A stretch of DNA of 64,000 bases from Syncephalis fuscata. Lineage: Eukaryota > Zoopagomycota > Zoopagomycetes > Zoopagales > Piptocephalidaceae. The notes under the pieces were generated by a model. It did not search any database, had not been told where the DNA came from, and worked only from the letters and a program-made list of their open reading frames with translations. Both the position numbers and the translations under genes were made by a program. Shown here one piece after another: positions 24,566-37,374 of this stretch (position 1 is its first letter; every line of letters starts with the position of its first letter). The DNA lies in contig JAHLTZ010000014.1 of NCBI GenBank assembly GCA_025786725.1, forward strand, positions 372,001 through 436,000, written 5' to 3'.

Positions 24566-26108
24566 ATGGAACGCACTGAATTTGAAAATACTTTCTATGT
24601 CCTGGCTCAGGATATTTTATCCGAGCTGCCTCGTCTTGGTATGCCACAAGAAGCGGCTACATGGATCGAAAAGGTAGGTGATAACTACAAAGCTTTATTC
24701 ATATATTTATATAATACTAATATATATATATATATATCTGTATATAATAGTGTATTATGCATACTGTACCAGGCGGTAAAATGAACCGTGGTCTAAGTGT
24801 TGTGGATACGCTACGTGAACTGCGTGGAGAAGCAACTATTACACCAGAAGAATTGCATAAAGCGCGTGTACTTGGCTGGTGTGTTGAATGGGTAAGTAGT
24901 AACTAGTAACTAGTAACTAGTAATTAATGTTATTCGATATACTTGTATTATAATAGCTACAAGCCTTTTTCCTAGTATCCGATGATATTATGGATAGTTC
25001 AAAGACACGTCGTGGCATGCCATGCTGGTATCGTGTGGTAAGTAAAACTATTATAATTGATAGTATTGTATTATTTACAAAACTATGGTTGTTTATTATA
25101 GGAAAAAGTTGGCACCATTGCTATTAACGATGCGTTCATTCTCGAGTCATGTATCTACCGTCTATTGAAGAAGTACTTCCGACAAGACTCTTTCTATGTG
25201 AATCTCCTTGAGCTATTCCATGAAGTAAGTGATTAATATGAATAATATGACATATTACTTATAGTGACTATCATAGACATCATACCAAACGGGATTGGGT
25301 CAATTGCTTGATTTATTGACAGCTCCAGAAGATGATATTGATCTATCCCGTTTCTCTATTGAAAAGTAAGTAGTATTGTGTATAGATTAATATATTTTAT
25401 TAACTAACTACTTGTTAATAATTATCAGATATCGTTGGATTGTTACTTATAAAACTGCATTCTATTCCTTTTATCTTCCAGTTGCATTGGCTATGATTAT
25501 GGTAATACATTTAATATTACTATTGATATGGCTATTAACGTATATTTATATTTATTATTTAGAATGGTGAAAAGCGAGAGGAGGCCTTTGAACAAGCCAA
25601 GAGTGTTCTTATTCCTCTTGGTGTCTATTTCCAAGTACAAGTAAGCGATAATAGTCATTGGTTAATTGAAATAACCAATAAAGTAATAGGATGATTATCT
25701 TGACTGCTTTGGCGCACCTGAGGTTATTGGCAAGATTGGCACCGATATTGAGGATAACAAGTGTTCATGGCTTATTGTCCAAGCATTAGATCGTGTCAAT
25801 GCAGAACAACGCCAAATCCTTGAGGTAAATAGTCTATCTATATACTATTATAGTATTAACTAACCACTATAATGTTATATTATTATTATTGTTATTATTG
25901 ATAGGCCCATTATGGTCGACGTGAAGAAGCCGATGTAGCCAAAGTTAAACAAGTCTACCAGGAATTGGATCTAGAGACTGTCTATCGTCAATATGAAGAG
26001 AAAAGCTACCAAGAAATAGCTGAATTAATTACCAAGACAAATAAGGATCTAGTAGTGCCAAGTGTATTTGAAAAGTTTGTAGCCAAGGTTTACAAGCGCA
26101 GCAAATAA
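24566..26108 (+). CDS. ERG20: Farnesyl diphosphate synthase
   Basis: Prenyl transferase that makes geranyl and farnesyl diphosphate for sterols, ubiquinone, dolichol and prenylation. ATG 24566 opens [18 protein letters not shown]. The first aspartate-rich motif is [12 protein letters not shown] (with the downstream RR) and the second is DDYLDCFG. Other family blocks are [48 protein letters not shown] and [12 protein letters not shown]. The C-terminus KRSK keeps the usual basic end; stop TAA 26106-26108. About nine exons, all in frame. It is divergent from HMG-CoA synthase, so two enzymes of one pathway share an upstream region. Confidence 0.96.
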
Positions 26109-26201
26109 TATTAATAATGATAATGAATACAAATAGTAACTATTATGTTAGCTAACTACTATACTATTATTATTGTTATTATTATTGTTAGTATCCTTAT
26201 T

Positions 26202-27127
26202 TTATGCATTATCTTGTGGTACAGTTGTTGTTCGTTGACGGCGACGGACCCGTTGCATAAAACTACTTAATAAAACATCTCGTTCAAGTAAAAGACGTCG
26301 TATTTTAAGGCGTGCTTTGTCGTGTTCGTCAGCAAATTCACTATGCTGTCGCTTTACAAAATGAAATCGATCCTTTAAATGTTCATATCGCTCAGTTATC
26401 GGTAGGCTATTTAGATCGTCGTCATCAGAGTCGTGTAAAGCATTGGTATTACTAGATGGTTCAGACTCATCCCCAGATGATACTAATGCTTCAATAAGCG
26501 CCCGTCCTTCTAGTATAACAGGTTTTGGATGAATTACTGGCTTGGGTTTTGCCGTTGTTGTACCATTAGGACCGAATGTAACATCTCTGGCTTCTGGTGC
26601 ATTGGCGTGTTGACACTTTAAATGCTTGTCAAAGCATCCGATCTATTATTGATCATTAGTACTTGGAATGGCTATTCCATCATTATAACTTACCGTGAAA
26701 AGCTTTTATCGCATTCGGGCACTGGACAGTGGAATGGCTTCTCCCCTGTATGACCACGCATATGAGAAATAAGGGCAAATCTTGATGTTTGCATTGTTCC
26801 TTTACGCGAACAACCCTCCCAATAGCATGCATAGTTATGACGTTTACGTCCAATATGTTCTATCGATAGATGCTCAACCAAGTCTTGTAAATCACCAAAT
26901 GTTGTCCCACAATTAGTCCATCGACAAAGTACTTCAGGTGCTGGCTGTATGCTATCAGTCTTTACTTCATGACTTGTAGGTCCTACAGGTGTGCTGTGTT
27001 CCATAGTGCTATTGCTGTTATTGCTAGAACTGCTAATAAGTCTTTGAAATGTATGCTGTCCACCCGACTCTTGTAGATGCATCGTTGATTGTTTGTGTTT
27101 GTGGTGATGTGGCTTATCTGGACCCAT
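26202..27127 (-). CDS. C2H2 zinc-finger chromatin/transcription factor (Iec1-like; frame interrupted once)
   Basis: Nuclear DNA-binding protein. ATG 27127 opens MGPDKPHHHKHKQ, then a low-complexity His/Ser/Asn region. Zinc fingers follow: CRWTNCGTTFGDLQDLVEH, CYWEGC...HMRGH with TGEKPF linker, and CPVPECDKSFSR, whose second half begins the next exon after a 50-bp intron. That second exon starts SDALT and should continue KHLKCQH, but one base is missing around 26621 (ACAAAG expected, ACAAG present). The conceptual frame stops four codons later, and the KHL frame then runs open to TAA 26202. The C-terminal part has an acidic DSDDDD stretch and a basic helix (KARLKIRRLLLERD). Finger spacing resembles fungal Iec1/INO80-associated and AEBP2-like proteins; the exact orthology is uncertain. 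Confidence 0.75.
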
Positions 27128-27424
27128 ATTGTTATTTATTAACAAAGATAAAAGGGAAAGTAAAGTAAAGAAGTGGTGGCATTAAGTGTTAGTAGTCTAT
27201 CTTTCATTTTTACAGTTTAATTAAACCATCCACACATTAAATGATATCACGTCTTTCCTTGATTGCCCGACTATTGACTGCACACTACAGCGATCACATC
27301 TTGTCCTTCTATTATTCCGTACTCGTTGATCTATCAACTTGCTTGCACGCATACACCCACTCACAGACACCTACTTGCGTACGTGCGTCCATCCACCAAT
27401 ACCCCACCATATCAGTAGTTAGCT
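27128..27424. promoter_or_regulatory. Divergent promoter, C2H2 factor / OSCP
   Basis: 297 bp between divergent start codons. It has a CA/TC-rich stretch just before the OSCP start and no clear TATA box. The open frame through it (27241-27570) runs across the OSCP first intron and is not supported. Confidence 0.5.
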
Positions 27425-28436
27425 ATGTCTTCAATTCGCTTCGGTCAATCCTTTTTGCGTCAAGTAGGTATACTAATGGATCTATATCAAGATTAACTTA
27501 CGAATGGCCATATTTTATCAATGGTAGGTTGCACGCGGTTACGCGACTGCTTCCGGCTCCGTTCAGGTAGGTTTAGTGGTATAATATTGTGTAATCGATT
27601 AGATTCCAGCTATAATATGATAGTATTGGCTATAATATTGATGATGATTAATAACACGTGTAATATTTGTATATGCATTGATATAGCCACCGCTAGTCTT
27701 GCACGGTATTGATGGCCGTTATGCTAGTGCATTGTTCACGGCTGCTGCCAAAAAGAATGCACTCGATGCCGTTGAGGGTGATCTTACGCGTATTAAGGGC
27801 ATTGTTGAGAAGGACGAAGGTATCCAAAGCTTTTTGAAGAACCCAACTGTGGACCGTAAACAAAAGCGTCAAGGTGTCGATTCATTGCTTAACAAGGGCA
27901 AATACTCTGAAGTGACCACGAACTTATTTGACTTGCTTGCGGAGAATGGCCGTCTTGGTGAAACGACTAAGATCATCGATGCCTATTCATCACTTATGAT
28001 GGCTCACCGTGGTGAAGTATTGGCCACTGTTACCTCTGCCAAGGTAAAATAATTAAACGCGATAGTCAATATGAACTGTTTAGCTAATATAGCCCATGGC
28101 AATATGATGTCGATATATTACATATTAGGCTTTAGATGCTAGCACATTGCGTCAATTAAAGGATAGTTTGAGCAAAAGCGATTTAGCTGGTGCCGGCAAG
28201 ACATTGAAAATGGAAAACAAGGTAAGTATTTATTAATAATAATATAACAATATAACATAATATAATATAGGTCAATCCAGCTATTCTAGGTGGTTTAATC
28301 GTTGAAGTAGGCGATAAGACGATTGATGTCTCGGTATCGTCAAAGATTACAAAATACAACAAGATGTTGCTTGGTAAGTGTATATACTAGTTAATTACTA
28401 TCTTCTTATCATTGTTCTATTACAGATCAAATCTAA
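27425..28436 (+). CDS. ATP5: Mitochondrial ATP synthase subunit OSCP (subunit 5, delta-like)
   Basis: Peripheral-stalk subunit that couples F1 to Fo. Exon 1 is 27425-27463 (MSSIRFGQSFLRQ); the next short exon adds VARGYATASGSVQ, which together make a mitochondrial presequence. The mature part starts PPLVLHGIDGRYASALFTAA, the family signature, and continues with FLKNPTVDRKQKR and LFDLLAENGRLGE (helical N-domain). The C-terminal block is NPAILGGLIVEVGDKTIDVS, the conserved OSCP/delta motif. The stop is TAA 28434-28436, after MLLDQI. Six exons in frame. The estimated length of about 215 residues is normal for the family. Confidence 0.95.
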
Positions 28437-28859
28437 GCTTACCAGCCGATCTATCAACTTTATGCGCCTGTCTTTGTTGATTATACAAATGATAACGGGT
28501 AATAATCATGGTTATCCCGTTGTTGGTATCATTTAAATAAACAACCCATGACTCTACTTTATATTAACCAATTTTATTATCATTATAATGTAAATTGATA
28601 TTATGCTATAAGCTGTAAATCACAAGGTTTTGTTTCTTATAATATAGGATTAATTTGCAATATAATATAATAAGGCTTGTGCACAAGTATAGCAAGTGTA
28701 TTAAATGTGAATTATGTGTTTATTTACTTAATTGGCTTATATACATGTCAATCTCTTGGATTAATGTCATTGAGTTACATAGTCCACGTATATCCCTATT
28801 ACAGTCTAGTTAATATGTGTATATCCTATTGATTGTCTACTATATAGCATCTACAATAC
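28437..28859. other. Convergent 3' intergenic OSCP / VPS16
   Basis: About 420 bp, AT-rich, presumably the two 3' UTRs. A GTAAGT overlaps the VPS16 stop codon, so a short extra 3' exon for VPS16 is conceivable. No gene is seen. Confidence 0.6.
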
Positions 28860-31800
28860 TTACTCCAAAAGTTTAATATCTTTGTTAGCAAATGCTTGTT
28901 TGGCTGCGTTATCATACCACTTGACACGAATATACAAGTTGGGTCGTATACTGGCATCACAGCGCTCAATATACTTGGCAGCCTCTTCATATTGCGGTGC
29001 AGCAATGCACAGTTGAACAAATGGCTAATATAATTATAATTAGTTTGAATCAATATATATATGTGTGTTTATATTTATATTTATGTTATATTTATATTTA
29101 TGTTTATATTTATGTTTATAGTGATGTGATGTGCATCCTTACTACAATGACTTACCAAATAGCCAATGGGTGATTTCTTTGATTTAGAAAACTGCTCCAA
29201 TCCTTCCCAGTCACGTAATTCGGCCAATGCTTTTATTTTAAGCCACCAGAATCTAACCAATAGTCCATTAGCAGTAGTTAGACTATTTAACAATAATCTT
29301 ACCGCTTTTCTGGTACTTTGAAGTCAGTTCGAATCTTATTGGCCTGACTAGGATCGCCAGCAAGAATACATTGCTTCAATGTCTCGCTCACAGATAGCCC
29401 GGCAAATGGTCGTTTATATTTTTCTTGAAGTTGCTGCTGTAATTGTAATAGACGTACCTGCTCTTCAATACACTGTATATTAAAGGTTAGTTACTGATAT
29501 GCTAGTTGTCTAATCAACTTACTTTAGCATCAAATGACTGTGATTTGTTAAATAATTTAAGGGTTATTTCTAATTTGATCGTTTTTGTAGATACGTTCTA
29601 TAATATTTTATTAATAATTAAACCTACAGTCATCTAATTAATACTTACCGCATCTTGGAATGCTGCCGATGCATATAAGCTGGCGTGCTCTATTTGTTGA
29701 TCTGCTTGGAAATAGAAACGATCCAATAATTCTGTATCACACTCTAAAGCGTAACAAACTAACAAATCACTGGCCACTGGTTTGTCGCTGATATAAAGTA
29801 GAAAGTCATCTATAGAGTGCTTTTGTTTCAGCATAAATAGTACATAATAGACTATCAACAAGTCGTTAGTTGAAATAGACAAATTACTAAAAACCACTTA
29901 CTTAAATCAGTATTTGCACTTTCAATAGCCTTAATAAGAGCAAGCTGTGCCTCATTCATATTTAGCAACAGTGGTACTTGATCAACGGCACGCGGTTCGT
30001 GTTCAATTAACTAGATACAGTTAGATATTAAACTGTTATGCTTACTGTGTATACAATACCATAGTAGCTAGTTTTGTCTTGCCCATTCGATAGGCGGTTT
30101 TGGCTACTTCAACGTATGAAAGACCTGGATAAGCAGATAGTTTGTTTAAAATAACTCGTGCCACTGTTTCTTCATCAAGATTTAACCGTTTCACCTAATA
30201 TATGGAATAGTATAAATTGACATGTATTTGCCTTAATGTATCAGTATCAAAATTACCTTGTTGCATGCCCAATCAACCATAATATCATCAATTGGCAAAT
30301 GAAGATGTTCAGCAATTCTTACGGCCAGTAAGTGTTTTTGGCGATTAACTAATCGCTTTACAAGTAATTCCGGTCTTTTATGCATAAATCTATTCAATGC
30401 TCGTTAATATTGATACTTGTACCTTTGTATTTAGTGGTATTTACTGTGGATAAGTCATTGGAATGCCTATCTTGTAGTCGTTGATATCGTTTAATACTCG
30501 CAAATAACTGCACATATCCACAAATGTATCTGCATTATAAGCATCCATGAACGACATGCCAAATGATGCTGCCTACATGTTGATTGTAGCTGGTTAGCTA
30601 TCTATTAGGCATAACTGGCATACACCACAATTACTTTGAGTAGATTTCGCCGCCAATATGGCGAAGATTCAAGACTGGCAACCTCAATACACTCATTGAT
30701 GGCAGTGGCCAAATCATCCTTTAGATTACGAATATGTTCTTGAGCCTTGGGATTTTCTTTCTATAATGCATTGCTAAATATTGACTATCTATACTAAATG
30801 CCAAACTTTATTATTTACCTTGAACAAATTGTATGCATCAAGTAATAATGCACCTGGTTTAGTAGATCCAAATTGAAATAGATTTTGTGATGCATCTACA
30901 GCGTCATTGTTTAGCCTCTCGTATGCATGCTGGTGTGTACTACATACCAGGCACTTTGGAAATAAAAAAACTTTCTTTTGTAGAAATAGCACGTATGCCA
31001 TCAATCTCTGTAACAAGGTGCGTGCCCTCTGTCGTATTATAGCTATTAATATTGTTACAGCGATTAGCAATAAATACTGGTACTGCACTTCTACAAACTT
31101 ACTATATACCATAGCCAAACGGACCAATGACTGTCAGTTCAAGACTAGTAGCCATAACAACAGAGTCAACACCGCACCTATTTACAAGTATATACCATGA
31201 TCAGTATAGAACATTATATAAAGTTTGGTTTTAGTTAATATTGTAGTACTTACCATTTGAACTGTTTGGGTGGAGTTGTCGTTGTAGACTGAAACTCTGA
31301 AAGCTGTCGTTGAAAGTCAGCTGATGTCACACTGACTTTGCCATCATTATTGAACAATGCCATAAGTTTACAATTGGACGACAAAGCCATTCGAGTAAAT
31401 GGACCATCACTTAGTAACTAATAAAAAATCACATATCCTATAAGATAAAGAGCAACATCAACAACCAGTCTGTTCTTACTTGATCCTGTGCCTCTTGTTG
31501 ATTAACAAGAATAACTGTCGATCCTACTGCAGCGTATAGCTCTACATCCCTACTCATCGATAAGGCAGGTGGCACGACTACCCAGTCAAACGGCAATGAT
31601 GATAGCCCTGGATCATTGTTATTGTTGCGTATAAGCTAATAGAAATAATTTAACGTAAAATACTAACCAGGATCGGCCAACTGACGAGCTCGTGCATCAG
31701 TAAATTTTGTAATAGTATAAAATTGATAATTTGATAACAGTGCTACTAAGCCACTGCCCCAAATCCGACCATCAATAACACCCTCCTCCATCGCTTCCTA

Positions 31801-32390
31801 TAGAATGTGATCAGAAACGATAGTACCATGAATTGCATTACATACCTGGGAAAGTGTAAATTGCGTCAATTCTCCAAATAGACTGTAGAGTCGCACTGTG
31901 CCATCGGCACATAGACAAACGAGTCGTTCGTCGTCTGACCAGCCTAATTTAACAATCTTAACGGTATCCAGCTATTCAATATTGTAAATATTAAGCTTAT
32001 ACAAGATACGCATTTGGGTATCCTACATTGATCCGACTAAGAAGGTCACCGGCTGCCGTGAATATCATAATTGATAGTGCTGTCACTGCATTATGGTCGC
32101 GTACAATCTGAATCTGATTCTCGGCTCGAATCAACGCTAATGTCTACCGTTAATCGCTGTATATATCGTCGCTTGTTAGAGTAGAATACCTATAGGTCCT
32201 CCAAAAGGCGCACCAATAACGTCGTAATCCTCCAAGTTTACACCTTGCCATTCCATTTCATAAAGGGAAACCCGTCTAGTGTCAACTCAGCTTAACACGT
32301 CATCCATTAGACTTGTTGGCTGTCTTACCGGTAGAATTTGTCATGGAGGAGTTGCCATTCCGTCGCTGGATGCGCAGTATCATCGGTCAT
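28860..32390 (-). CDS. VPS16: Vacuolar sorting protein Vps16 (HOPS/CORVET core)
   Basis: Core subunit of the HOPS and CORVET tethers for endosome-vacuole fusion. ATG 32390 opens [20 protein letters not shown], the usual (T/P)xxEWQxLxDxFYR start, and the next exons give [11 protein letters not shown] and [13 protein letters not shown] (N-terminal beta-propeller domain). The C-terminal helical domain is recognised by [20 protein letters not shown] and [13 protein letters not shown], almost invariant in Vps16. Stop TAA is at 28860-28862 and many introns (more than twelve) interrupt it. The C-terminal end is slightly uncertain because a GTAAGT donor overlaps the stop codon. Individual exon joins in the middle were not all checked. 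Confidence 0.9.
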
Positions 32391-34005
32391 GATGAAAGTA
32401 GAAACAGGTGCAGAAAATACTGCTGCTGTTTCCTGCCACTGGTCGAAGTAACTAAAACAATAAGAGTGACGCTGCTATGAACTTGACTCGATTGTTTTAT
32501 TTTTAATACCACCAATTCAATTTGATTTCAAATGTTTGTACACTTGGCAGTTCAATTCAGGAGAACATTAATACAAAAACTAATCTGTATATTACGTTTT
32601 ACGTCATTGATATCAAAAATAAATTAAATAATATTTTAGCACTAATACAAACAGCTTGTAATTTGAAATGTTGTATAATTTATACCAAAATTATGGGCGT
32701 TATTGCTGAATATCATACTACGTTTTGCACACTTTAAATATCAGTAGCTAAATAGCTTAGAATGTAAATAACTCAGATTATATATATATATTGATATTGT
32801 ATTCAATAGTATTAGTGTATAAAATTAAAATCAATCCTTGTTCAATTCGTTAAATAATAATTAATTCAATAATAAATAAATATGGCGTAGCATCATATGT
32901 TATAGCTTTGTTTTGGTTCACTTTTATTAGCTTATTTAATAGTCTTTTAGTGCAGAGTATACTACATAGATTGTCCAACAGCATACCGGTATTGCATTGC
33001 GTAGTTAATGCTTAAATTAAATTGTATTCAATAAAAATAATAGCTTTTATAATTTGTAAGACTCCAAAATAATTACAAATAAGCTAACAAGTATTATATC
33101 AACATAGTATGTAGCGTTTTGCAATTAAATACATATTGACAAAATAAATTCATAATTTTAAATAATTTAATATATAATTAAGATGCAACAGCTGTATGGA
33201 AATAAATAGCACTTTAGGAAGCATATCACGGCTAGCGATTGCATCAAGGAGAATAGAAAGTAATTAGATTAAAATGAACGAGTTTCTGTGGATCAGACAA
33301 TCACAATGGCAAACAATACAGGTCAGAATAAACAAGTTGAAATGAAAATGTCCAGATAAAAGCAGCAATAAAAAATATAAGGAATATAAAAAAAGACCGT
33401 TGAATTATATAAAACTATAATAGAAAATGTAATAAAGTATATGGAGAATTAAAAGCAAGAATAAATAGTTATTATAATTATCTAACATAATTGATAGTCG
33501 AATTACTATGCAATTATTGAAAGAAACAGCTACAATGGATAAATAAATTACGATGACGTCTATTTTACTTTTATGCGTCATTAACTACTAAACTGAGTGC
33601 TTTGCAGCCTTAATGTCAAGGATTCAGTTATAATTGGAAACTTCTGGGCATACCCGTTTAAGTAATAATTAGATAAAAGTTCTCATACAATTCTATGTTT
33701 AGTATTTTGAGTTTGAAAAACAAAATAAATTATTGGTGGGTGTGTAATGGCACTTCTAGTTGGATTGCCATTTATATTTTAAAAAGCAGGACAATTTAAG
33801 ATCGGAGATTATAATTTAATTACTAAATCAAGAATAAATAAATTAATACTATTTCTTTAATAAAAACATTCTCAGGTATTTGAACAGATAAAAAGGTGGC
33901 TACTGCCGAGAAAACAGCTGGAAACCATTCATTTCCACTACATTAATTCTATCACTATATCTTTACATTGATTGTTTTCATAATACCTATTTTAAATAGT
34001 CAACC
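32391..34005. other. Intergenic, AT-rich
   Basis: 1.6 kb between VPS16 (divergent) and the subtilase. The first 100-150 bp should be the VPS16 promoter and the last 150 bp the subtilase promoter. I see no gene, RNA or clear repeat. It marks the change from the compact housekeeping block to the gene-poor compartment. Confidence 0.6.
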
Positions 34006-36549
34006 ATGTTGGTGACTTCCCTAATCATCTTTGCTATATACGCTATTTCACCGGCCATTGGAAAGCCAGCCTTTCCTCGCCGTGCAACAAACCTACCTCT
34101 TACTACTTCCAAATTCTCAAATACACCTGAATTAAATAACCCATCAATACAAGTGCATGCCACCGGCGCAGAAGCTGTTCGACTTCGCCGGCGGGATAAC
34201 AGTGGTGATACGTTAAACCTGCAAGCAGGTTATGGATATAAAATCGGTATCATCGATAGTGGTGTAGATTATCTGCACCCAGATCTTGGCGGCTGCTTTG
34301 GCGCTGGCTGCAAGATCGCTTATGGCTATGATTTTGTCGGAGACAACTACACTGGCCTGAACCAACCACAACCAGATGCAGACCCTATGGACGAGTGCAA
34401 CGGCCACGGCACTCATGTGGCCGGAATTATCGGTGCCAGTTCAAGCTTGGCTCCTGGAATTGCACCAGCTGCAACAATCGGTGCTTATCGCGTGTTTGGA
34501 TGCAAAGGATCCGTTGCCATTGGTGTTTTGACTAGCGCCATGAAACGCGCCGCTACCGATGGTATGGACATTATCAACATTTCCATTGGTACTGGCAGAT
34601 TCTTCAACGGCTACGACGATGCAAAGCTAGCTCAAGAACTAGTCAGTAATGGAATTGTCATTGTTGCATCGGCCGGCAATGACGGTAATCTTCACATGAC
34701 GGCCGTGTCCAGCCCAAGCGTAGCCCCCGATGTAATCTCGGTAGCCTCGGTTGACCCTACAAAAGTGGCTGCATACTACTTTACTATTAATGGTGCTACC
34801 GATAGATCATACTATTTGTCTGCAAATCATATTGTTGTTCCAGAAAACTACACAAACTTAGTTATTCGTGAAACAAAAAACCCTTATGCCTGCGGTCCAT
34901 TAGGCAAAAACTACGCGAATGCATTTGTACTCGTTCTGCGTGGTAACTGTACGTTTGTCGAAAAGGCAATTTACGCCCAACAAGCTGGTGCAGCCGGTGT
35001 TATTGTACAAAACACAAACAACGTACTCGATGCCCCCGAAGCCGAAGATCCACGCATGGTTATACCGCTCATATTGGTTGCTAAAGGTACCGCAGAAAGT
35101 TTGGTCGCTGCCATGCAAAAGACATCGGCCAAGGATCGCACAACCATTAAATGGAGTCCAGATCCGTTTATGAAAGTGTTTGCAAAGTCATCGTTTGCTT
35201 CGGTATTTTCTTCATTTGGTCCAAGCGACAATTTGACTACTATTAAACCGGATATAGCAGCCGATGGTATGCAAATCTTTAGCACTTATCCTCGTAAACT
35301 CGGATCATACGCCATCCTCACCGGTACCAGTATGGCAGCTCCACGTGTCAGTGGTATGGCGGCTGTGGTACTTCAGAAATACGGTGCAAATGTTCCAGTT
35401 AATAGCAGGCCAGAAGCGGTGCGTCGTGTCCTTGTCCAGACATCGGCTACGCAGTATTGGCCAAAATGGAACGCGTACAGCACAGCTAATGTAGAGCGTG
35501 TTTTGCCCACTGCTTACATCGGCGGAGGTGTAGCACGTCTAGACGCCATTCAAGAGACCGGCTGGGGCATGAGCCCACAATATATTACTTTTCCGGGTAG
35601 CACGCCCACAAACTACCGTACCACACAAAAGGTTACCATAAAGCTTACCGGCGATTTACCTGCAGGTAAAGTTACCTTTGTTCATCGTCCAGCTGCCTCC
35701 GTTTCCGATTGGTACAACGATACTAAAACTGTTGATATGGCTGGTTCGAAAGCTGCAGCAGTCTCATTTTCTTCTTCTTCAGTTAAAATAGCAGCATCTG
35801 CGTTTACAAACAATATTAATGCAGTTCGAAGTGAGTCGGTGGTCGTTAGTTTTGATATGAAAGCATGGGGATCGATAGAGGATATTTGGCTTGTATCTGG
35901 TATTATTGAAGCAACGCACACTGATGCTGCAACAGGCAAACAAACAGTAAGAATTATTCCTTACCAGACAACGTTTGGCTCGCCAGAAGACTTGGAAATC
36001 ATGCAAACTACCAACAATTATCCACGTTTAGAAAAATCTGACTATTCGGGCAATCTTGTCAATCGTAGCCAACATCTTGTGTCCGCTACAAAAAATGCAA
36101 CTGCTACAATACGCTTCCGAATCCGCACTCCATCAGCTCATGCGTTTGTAGTAGTGGAGGATGCCAAGAGCAAGAAGCGCTTGGGCCTTGCAGTAGGCAT
36201 GGAGGGCACTAATTTGCGTCAAAACACTGACGGTACAAGCGAAGACTATACGGGATATTGGACAGGCGTGGTACAGCCAATGCCGCAGTTTAATCGTCCA
36301 CAAGGTGACACGATACTTGTATCCAAAGGAACCTATAAATTGCGATTGTTTATTCATAGGCCATACTCCGATCCATACGATGAAGAAATCTATGCTACCT
36401 GGTTGTCGCCTAACACTATTACCGTTGAGGATGCCTTTGATCCAACAAAATCTAATGGTTCAGGAACAGCCGGTAGTACCAGCAGTTTTGTTGGATCTAT
36501 TATGACATCTCAGGGCAGAATCAGCTCAGACATGGGTCATATCGCCTAG
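34006..36549 (+). CDS. Secreted subtilisin-family (S8) protease with PA domain
   Basis: Extracellular serine endopeptidase, 847 residues in one exon. Residues 1-19 are a signal peptide (LIIFAIYAISPAIG). Dibasic sites around residues 61-63 (RLRRRDN) could release a short propeptide; no clear I9 inhibitor domain is seen. The catalytic triad is Asp84 (GIIDSGVDYLHPD), His134 (GHGTHVAGI) and Ser442 (GTSMAAPRVSG), with oxyanion Asn in ASAGNDG. A protease-associated domain is inserted between His and Ser (VLRGNCTFVEKAIYAQQAGA). About 350 residues of C-terminal Fn3-like beta structure follow. The layout resembles bacterial Vpr-like and fungal cuticle-degrading subtilases. It lacks introns, unlike the housekeeping genes. 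Role in nutrition or host attack is inference. Confidence 0.93.
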   Translation: MLVTSLIIFAIYAISPAIGKPAFPRRATNLPLTTSKFSNTPELNNPSIQVHATGAEAVRLRRRDNSGDTLNLQAGYGYKIGIIDSGVDYLHPDLGGCFGAGCKIAYGYDFVGDNYTGLNQPQPDADPMDECNGHGTHVAGIIGASSSLAPGIAPAATIGAYRVFGCKGSVAIGVLTSAMKRAATDGMDIINISIGTGRFFNGYDDAKLAQELVSNGIVIVASAGNDGNLHMTAVSSPSVAPDVISVASVDPTKVAAYYFTINGATDRSYYLSANHIVVPENYTNLVIRETKNPYACGPLGKNYANAFVLVLRGNCTFVEKAIYAQQAGAAGVIVQNTNNVLDAPEAEDPRMVIPLILVAKGTAESLVAAMQKTSAKDRTTIKWSPDPFMKVFAKSSFASVFSSFGPSDNLTTIKPDIAADGMQIFSTYPRKLGSYAILTGTSMAAPRVSGMAAVVLQKYGANVPVNSRPEAVRRVLVQTSATQYWPKWNAYSTANVERVLPTAYIGGGVARLDAIQETGWGMSPQYITFPGSTPTNYRTTQKVTIKLTGDLPAGKVTFVHRPAASVSDWYNDTKTVDMAGSKAAAVSFSSSSVKIAASAFTNNINAVRSESVVVSFDMKAWGSIEDIWLVSGIIEATHTDAATGKQTVRIIPYQTTFGSPEDLEIMQTTNNYPRLEKSDYSGNLVNRSQHLVSATKNATATIRFRIRTPSAHAFVVVEDAKSKKRLGLAVGMEGTNLRQNTDGTSEDYTGYWTGVVQPMPQFNRPQGDTILVSKGTYKLRLFIHRPYSDPYDEEIYATWLSPNTITVEDAFDPTKSNGSGTAGSTSSFVGSIMTSQGRISSDMGHIA

Positions 36550-37374
36550 TTAAAGCTAAAGCTACACTTGATTGTCGCTATATTAATAAAGTATGTTGCT
36601 TTATTAAATCATCATAATGCAATTGCTATGTTGTTTCAATATATGCATGAGACTGTATTGGTTTTACTGAATACTGCAATAATTACATCGGCTTATTGAA
36701 TTATAGTAAAAAAGTGATAGTGTTATTATTCAAATGCTTTTTGAATTATAGAACATGGTAAAAGTATCTCATGTATAATAATAAGGATTAGCTGTAGCTA
36801 AAAGTTGCAGGCTTTTTATATTTTGTACACCAATTATTCAGTATAATTGTGGCATAGACTGAAATAGCATTGAATCATGTTTCTGTAATGGTCACATGAA
36901 AACATAAAAGTATATTCATCAGTGAGTGTTGGCTATTTTCATTTTATCTGTTCATTCTAATGGAATTGGCCATTTATTATCGACTATATCGTTTAATCCT
37001 GTACTTTTTTGTTCTGTCTCTTGTCGTTTTCTGTTTGTTTCCATTATTATTATTATTGCTTAATGTGCATATGCAATTTATTTAATATATAATATAACCT
37101 ACTAGTTATTAATATAAATCATTAATATAATATCTTATTAGCTGTTCAATGTTAAACTTACGCTTAGTTAATGATACTAGCTTGCTTATTATGTGTTAAA
37201 AAGCAATCATTAATTAACATATCAATAGGTATAGATTTTAACGCTTACTGACTAGTTACATGCGTATAACAGTATACTAGAAGTACTTGAACAACGGTCC
37301 ATAATTACAACTTGCCGTCTAATACCATTATTGATTAAACATAATGTTAGCAAATGTATCGGGCTGCATATTTA
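36550..37374. other. Intergenic with possible degenerate repeats
   Basis: About 800 bp, AT-rich. The part 37060-37370 has weak similarity on the minus strand to the 80-bp repeat family but too diverged to delimit. No gene is seen. Confidence 0.45.

Noticed and set aside
27241-27570. 109-codon open frame over the OSCP first exon
   Set aside because: It crosses the OSCP first intron in a different frame and resembles no protein.
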